From Rickettsia rickettsii (GTDB lineage Bacteria; Pseudomonadota; Alphaproteobacteria; Rickettsiales; Rickettsiaceae): a DNA stretch of 64,000 bases. Both the position numbers and the translations under genes were made by a program. The notes under the pieces were generated by a model that saw only the letters and a program-made list of their open reading frames with translations, ran no database searches and was not told the DNA's origin. The DNA is taken from NCBI RefSeq assembly GCF_001951015.1, contig NZ_CP018914.1, positions 806,001 through 870,000 of the forward strand, read 5' to 3'. This document shows, piece after piece, positions 60,547 through 64,000 of the stretch (its first letter is position 1; each line of letters begins with the position of its first letter).

Positions 60547-60918
60547 ATGTCGGTTCAAAATATCTGTTCTACAAAAGCTTATGATATGCTAATTTCAAAT
60601 GATAATGCTTTTCTTGTAGATGTTAGAACTAGAGAAGAGTGGCAGCAAGTGGGGATACCTCATTTAGATAATAAAAATAAGATGCTCTTTCTAAGTTGGC
60701 AATTGAATAAAGATTTTGAAGATAATTTTTTATCTATCATTAACGATAAAATTCATGCAATAATATTTTTTCTGTGCCGTTCAGGATATAGGTCATTTAT
60801 CGCAGCAAATTTTATAACTAATATAGGTTATAAAAATTGTTATAATATTAGTGACGGCTTTGAAGGAAATAATCAAGATAAAGGCTGGAAACAAAATAAC
60901 TTACCGTGGCAGTTTTAA
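60547..60918 (+). CDS. rhodanese-like sulfurtransferase
   Basis: A 123-residue single-domain rhodanese from ATG 60547 (MSVQNICSTKAYDMLISNDN). A start at 60496 would add 17 residues (MGKILLTFIINNSKKIN) but does not fit the family beginning. Typical motifs are AFLVDVRTREEWQQVGIPHL and the active-site loop FFLCRSGYRSFIAA, with catalytic Cys, then NCYNISDGFEGNN and the terminal GWKQNNLPW. It should transfer sulfane sulfur. Its stop codon directly abuts the dnaA start, so the two form one unit. Confidence 0.9.
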   Translation: MSVQNICSTKAYDMLISNDNAFLVDVRTREEWQQVGIPHLDNKNKMLFLSWQLNKDFEDNFLSIINDKIHAIIFFLCRSGYRSFIAANFITNIGYKNCYNISDGFEGNNQDKGWKQNNLPWQF

Positions 60919-62310
60919 GTGAGTACTAACCAAATAATTTTAACGGATCAAGGTGATAATTATGTAAATGTCTGGAGTCACGTGGCTCAAGATCTTTACA
61001 ATCATTACGGTGAAACTCTATATAATAGCTGGTTTAGTAAAGTTAATTTTATAGAGTCTTCATTAAATACCGTTATTCTTTGTGCCCCTACTAACTTTGT
61101 TAGAGATTGGATAAAATCCAAGTACTCTATGGTCATATTGCAACTATTTCAACATTATAATAATACCATTAAGTCAATTGAAATAATTACTAAAGAGTTA
61201 CCTGGAACAACCCAAACAGTTACAGAATTACCTACTAAGACTTTTGCCGATATCGGCAGCAGTGAGCTTAATTCGGAAAATATCTTTTCAACCCTTGATG
61301 TACGTTTTACTTTCGATAATTTTGTGGTTGGAGCCCCAAATGAGCTAGCTTATGCAGCCGCAAGAGCGGTTGCAGAATCATCAGGTGCGGTTTCTGAGTC
61401 TAATCCGCTTTTTCTATATGGCGGCGTAGGGCTTGGTAAAACTCATTTAATGCATGCAATCGGTTGGTACATCAAGCAGCATAATCCAAGCCGCAAAGTG
61501 ATATATATGTCGGCAGAAAAATTTATGTATCAATTTGTTAAAGCTCTGCGTAACAAAGAAGTAATCTCGTTTAAAGAGAAATTTCGTTCGGTTGACGTGT
61601 TAATGATTGATGATATTCAATTTATTTGCGGTAAAGATAGTACGCAGGAAGAATTTTTCCATACTTTTAATACATTGATTGATAATAACCGTCAAATGGT
61701 TATTTCTTGTGATAGATCGCCTTCAGATTTAGATAATATTGAAGATCGGATAAAATCTCGTCTTGGATGGGGCTTAGTTGCCGACGTTCATAGTACTACT
61801 TATGAGCTACGACTCGGTATTCTAGAATCTAAGATTGAGCAGATGAACGTTAAAATACCAAAAGACGTAATTGATTTTTTAGCATCTAAAATTGTTTCAA
61901 ACGTTAGAGAACTTGAAGGAGCTTTAAATAAGGTGATCGCTCATTCTAATTTTACTTTAAAAGAAATTACACTCGAAAACACACAAAATATTTTGCGGGA
62001 TTTACTGCGTTCTAATGAAAGAATAATTACCGTTGAAGATATTCAGAAAAAGGTAGCTAGCCGTTATAATATTAAGTTATCCGATATGTCTTCATCACGG
62101 AGATTACGAGAAGTTGCAAGACCGCGTCAAATAGCCATGTATCTTAGTAAAGCATTAACGCCGAAAAGTCTTGCAGATATCGGTAAAAAATTCGGTAAAA
62201 AAGACCACACGACGGTTATGCATGCTATTAAGAAAGTAGAAGAATTACTGGAAAACGATATAGAATTACGCGAAGAGATTAATTTGCTAATGAAAATATT
62301 GCAGAACTAA
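60919..62310 (+). CDS. dnaA: chromosomal replication initiator DnaA
   Basis: A 463-residue DnaA beginning at GTG immediately after the rhodanese stop. Domain I is at about 10-90 ([20 protein letters not shown]). The AAA+ domain has Walker [16 protein letters not shown] (about 169-183), Walker [13 protein letters not shown] (about 231-242) and the arginine-finger region. Domain IV has the DNA-binding signature [18 protein letters not shown] with [14 protein letters not shown] near the end. No cluster of TTATCCACA-type DnaA boxes is seen nearby, so the origin is probably elsewhere, as in other Rickettsia. Confidence 0.98.
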   Translation: MSTNQIILTDQGDNYVNVWSHVAQDLYNHYGETLYNSWFSKVNFIESSLNTVILCAPTNFVRDWIKSKYSMVILQLFQHYNNTIKSIEIITKELPGTTQTVTELPTKTFADIGSSELNSENIFSTLDVRFTFDNFVVGAPNELAYAAARAVAESSGAVSESNPLFLYGGVGLGKTHLMHAIGWYIKQHNPSRKVIYMSAEKFMYQFVKALRNKEVISFKEKFRSVDVLMIDDIQFICGKDSTQEEFFHTFNTLIDNNRQMVISCDRSPSDLDNIEDRIKSRLGWGLVADVHSTTYELRLGILESKIEQMNVKIPKDVIDFLASKIVSNVRELEGALNKVIAHSNFTLKEITLENTQNILRDLLRSNERIITVEDIQKKVASRYNIKLSDMSSSRRLREVARPRQIAMYLSKALTPKSLADIGKKFGKKDHTTVMHAIKKVEELLENDIELREEINLLMKILQN

Positions 62311-62363
62311 ACGTCATACCGTAGTCAAGCTGACTTTGTTTCATGGTCTGAAAAACCGACTCG

Positions 62364-62483
62364 ATGTCATTCCCGCGAAATCGGGAATCCCGGGTAAAGT
62401 AAAATAAATCGAGCTTTTAATTGTACAAACTTATTGTGTATAACCTTTAAATTACTGGATTCTCGCTTTCGTGGGCATGACAT
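62364..62483. repeat. palindromic repeat, family A
   Basis: Arms ATGTCATTCCCGCGAAATCG and TTCTCGCTTTCGTGGGCATG, 120 bp. A family C half arm (GTCATACCGTAGTCAAGC) lies before it at about 62312. Confidence 0.8.
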
Positions 62484-62538
62484 AAACAGCCATACAATAA
62501 AGCCCAAACTTCGCAGGAATGATATAGATATATATCAA

Positions 62539-63101
62539 ATGCTCTCAAAAAACGATTCAGTAAAAGAAATTTTTTTCAAGATTCTCCAGAAAATACCAAA
62601 TTAACAGAATTATAGATAATTATGGTTACGGTGAGGGGGTAGCATATTTCTTACTTAAAAGTTTAAATGAATTAATAAAGAGAAATTATAAATTCACTAT
62701 CTCAACTACGATTATCAAATCCACGCTAATCAAGAATATAGATATATTTTTAAGAATAGTAATATTACAAAATATTTTATTGCTCCTGAAAAGCGCTTAT
62801 TTTATCAATTAAAATTTGTTGATGCAGACAGGGTATACTCAAATGATTTGGAGAATTGGAATGTAAAACGAGGAGCAAGTACGCACAGCCCTTAATAGGT
62901 GAGCATGCGAGTCCTCCGAAGTTTTGCAGAAACAATTCTTCAAATCATTTGAGTATACAAGCTACAGGCAGTCATCTATGTGGTAAAGATCAATATAATA
63001 CTACCTATGTATTTTTAAATCCTGATTCATTTACTCTTAGCTACCAAGTTCTAGGACCTCAAAAAGACCATAATATTAATACTGTTTTTAATCGTATATA
63101 G
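62539..63101 (+). pseudogene. decayed gene interrupted by a palindromic element, unknown
   Basis: Shifted frames give FFKDSPENTKLTELIDNYGY, YGEGVAYFLLKSLNELIKRN, YRYIFKNSNITKYFIAPEKR and YQLKFVDADR. A 126-bp palindromic element then interrupts, and the frame continues GKDQYNTTYVFLNPDSFTLS and VLGPQKDHNINTVFNRI to the stop. I do not recognise the protein. Removing the repeat would join the two parts, so the element landed in a coding sequence. Confidence 0.5.
62833..62958. repeat. palindromic element, family F
   Basis: Perfect 18-bp ends GTATACTCAAATGATTTG and CAAATCATTTGAGTATAC, extended by GAGAATTG/CAATTCTT, 126 bp in total. It is the only copy in this window. Confidence 0.88.
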
Positions 63102-64000
63102 TATTAGTATGTTCTCCAATTAGTTTAAAATATTCTTTCATACTATTGTCTATATCAGTTGTTTCCAAAGTTTGATTATTATCATCATTTGCATCATATA
63201 TATCTTTTCTTTTAGACAAGGAAAGTTTTCATCTCTTTTGAAACGGGGTAGGGGAAATAGTTTGATTAAATTTGGGGGGTAATATCTTGTAATACATTCT
63301 TAGCATATTCAGGTGCATCAATATCATACCATTCTTTTATTTTAGCACATAAAATTTGTAGAATTTCAGGTAGGATTTTTTTCTGTTTTGAGAGATGCTT
63401 GTTTTTGAGCTAAAAACCCTTCAATATTTTTTAAGCTGCTAAAAAAGATTTTATATCATTGCTTTTTACATTATCCATATTTTTGTAAAATTACATTGAA
63501 GCTAAGATATCAAATATTCGTGCTATATTTGCTAGTTTATTATTATTTAATTTTTTACTAAGCCATTATACCTCTTGTTTGAGCAACGGCATGCTCAGCA
63601 AACATAGGAAAAAACTCCTTATATGATAAAAATATACTATTTTTATCAATAAGTTCTAAAAACATAGGAGCCGTAAATAAGGTTGCATTATTTCTATGCG
63701 TTGCAAGCATAAATAACAAATGTGTTAACTTTTCTGCAAAGTAATTTAGTTTTCGCGGTAATTTTCTATATTTTGTGTCGATGCTTTAGCATGCACAACT
63801 TCAAATATACGTTTTATAATAGCATGTTTATATTCATGTTCTTGCTCAAATTTAGATAAAATTTCATCATACTGTCCTAAGCCAGATACATCTGTTTGTA
63901 CATTACCGGTTTTATAATGTACTATATGAATTGTAAAAGTTTCTTCTTTAGTATTTGAGATCTTACATATAGTAGATAAATCACTATTTATTTCTTCTAA
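63088..64000 (-). pseudogene. decayed gene running off the window, unknown
   Basis: On the minus strand a good frame enters from the window edge (LEEINSDLSTICKISNTKEE, TGNVQTDVSGLGQYDEILSK, FEVVHAKASTQNIENY). Broken pieces follow (LNYFAEKLTHLLFMLATHRN, FLELIDKNSIFLSYKEFFPM, LANIARIFDILASM), ending SMKEYFKLIGEHTNTIYD at 63088. Many stops and shifts. Helix-rich and cytosolic in character. I do not recognise the family. Confidence 0.5.

Noticed and set aside
60400-60919. Replication origin next to dnaA
   Set aside because: No cluster of TTATCCACA-like boxes or AT-rich unwinding repeats was found near dnaA.
62856-63101. 81-codon ORF (MECKTRSKYAQPLIGEH...) as a gene
   Set aside because: It begins inside the family F palindrome and enters the decayed gene only in its second half.

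Overview
The window is a stretch of an obligate intracellular alphaproteobacterial chromosome, almost certainly a Rickettsia. The DNA is AT-rich, coding density is low, and many genes are visibly decaying. Dozens of short palindromic repeats of the Rickettsia palindromic element (RPE) type lie between genes and in a few cases inside them. A rickA gene (actin-nucleation activator) near 51.5 kb points to a spotted-fever or transitional group species, because typhus-group species lack rickA. I cannot name the species from sequence alone. The repeat family letters A to G used below are my own labels, apart from RPE-1.

Layout. 0-5.5 kb: tail of an NtrX-like regulator, a pentapeptide-repeat lipoprotein, a coiled-coil protein, a broken antitoxin gene and mrdA (PBP2). 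5.5-10.5 kb: mreD, then ftsI, ftsL, rsmH and mraZ on the minus strand, the first half of a division/cell-wall (dcw) cluster. Three evenly spaced TGGGN boxes sit before mraZ. 11-16 kb: a sodium/solute symporter, small broken genes, uvrC (with an in-frame repeat) and a periplasmic copper chaperone. 16-18.4 kb: an alkylation-repair island in decay, with ogt intact, ada broken and alkD carrying three nonsense codons. 18.4-22.4 kb: a graveyard of remnants (HAD-like protein, type I restriction subunit HsdR, ankyrin protein, nucleotidyltransferase) around a tRNA-Ala. 22.4-34 kb: housekeeping genes (secA, plp, acpS, rpoZ, murA, gyrB, a HAD phosphatase, tRNA-Leu, mgtE). 34-37.7 kb: broken RelA/SpoT and ProP-type transporter genes, tRNA-Gly, an orphan antitoxin and a nested repeat. 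37.7-47.3 kb: yajC-secD, sco-ccmD-ccmE, ppa, murJ (with an RPE-1 N-terminus), a TraX-like membrane protein, a haem-oxygenase-fold protein and recG (with an in-frame repeat). 47.5-52.2 kb: a broken secreted protein gene, scoA-scoB, a broken WrbA gene and rickA. 52.3-60.4 kb: mraY, murF and murE (the other half of the dcw cluster), mfd and sdhE. 60.5-64 kb: a rhodanese, dnaA and two unrecognised decaying genes, one interrupted by a palindromic repeat.

Together the intact genes cover peptidoglycan synthesis and rod/septum assembly (murA, murE, murF, mraY, murJ, mrdA, mreD, ftsI, ftsL), DNA replication and repair (dnaA, gyrB, uvrC, mfd, recG, ogt), protein export and folding (secA, secD, yajC, plp) and respiratory-chain assembly (sco, ccmD/E, sdhE, PCu(A)C). 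The main story beyond housekeeping is the palindromic repeats. They supply in-frame segments to UvrC, RecG and MurJ, supply the stop codons of FtsL and MurE, and in two places are inserted inside each other.
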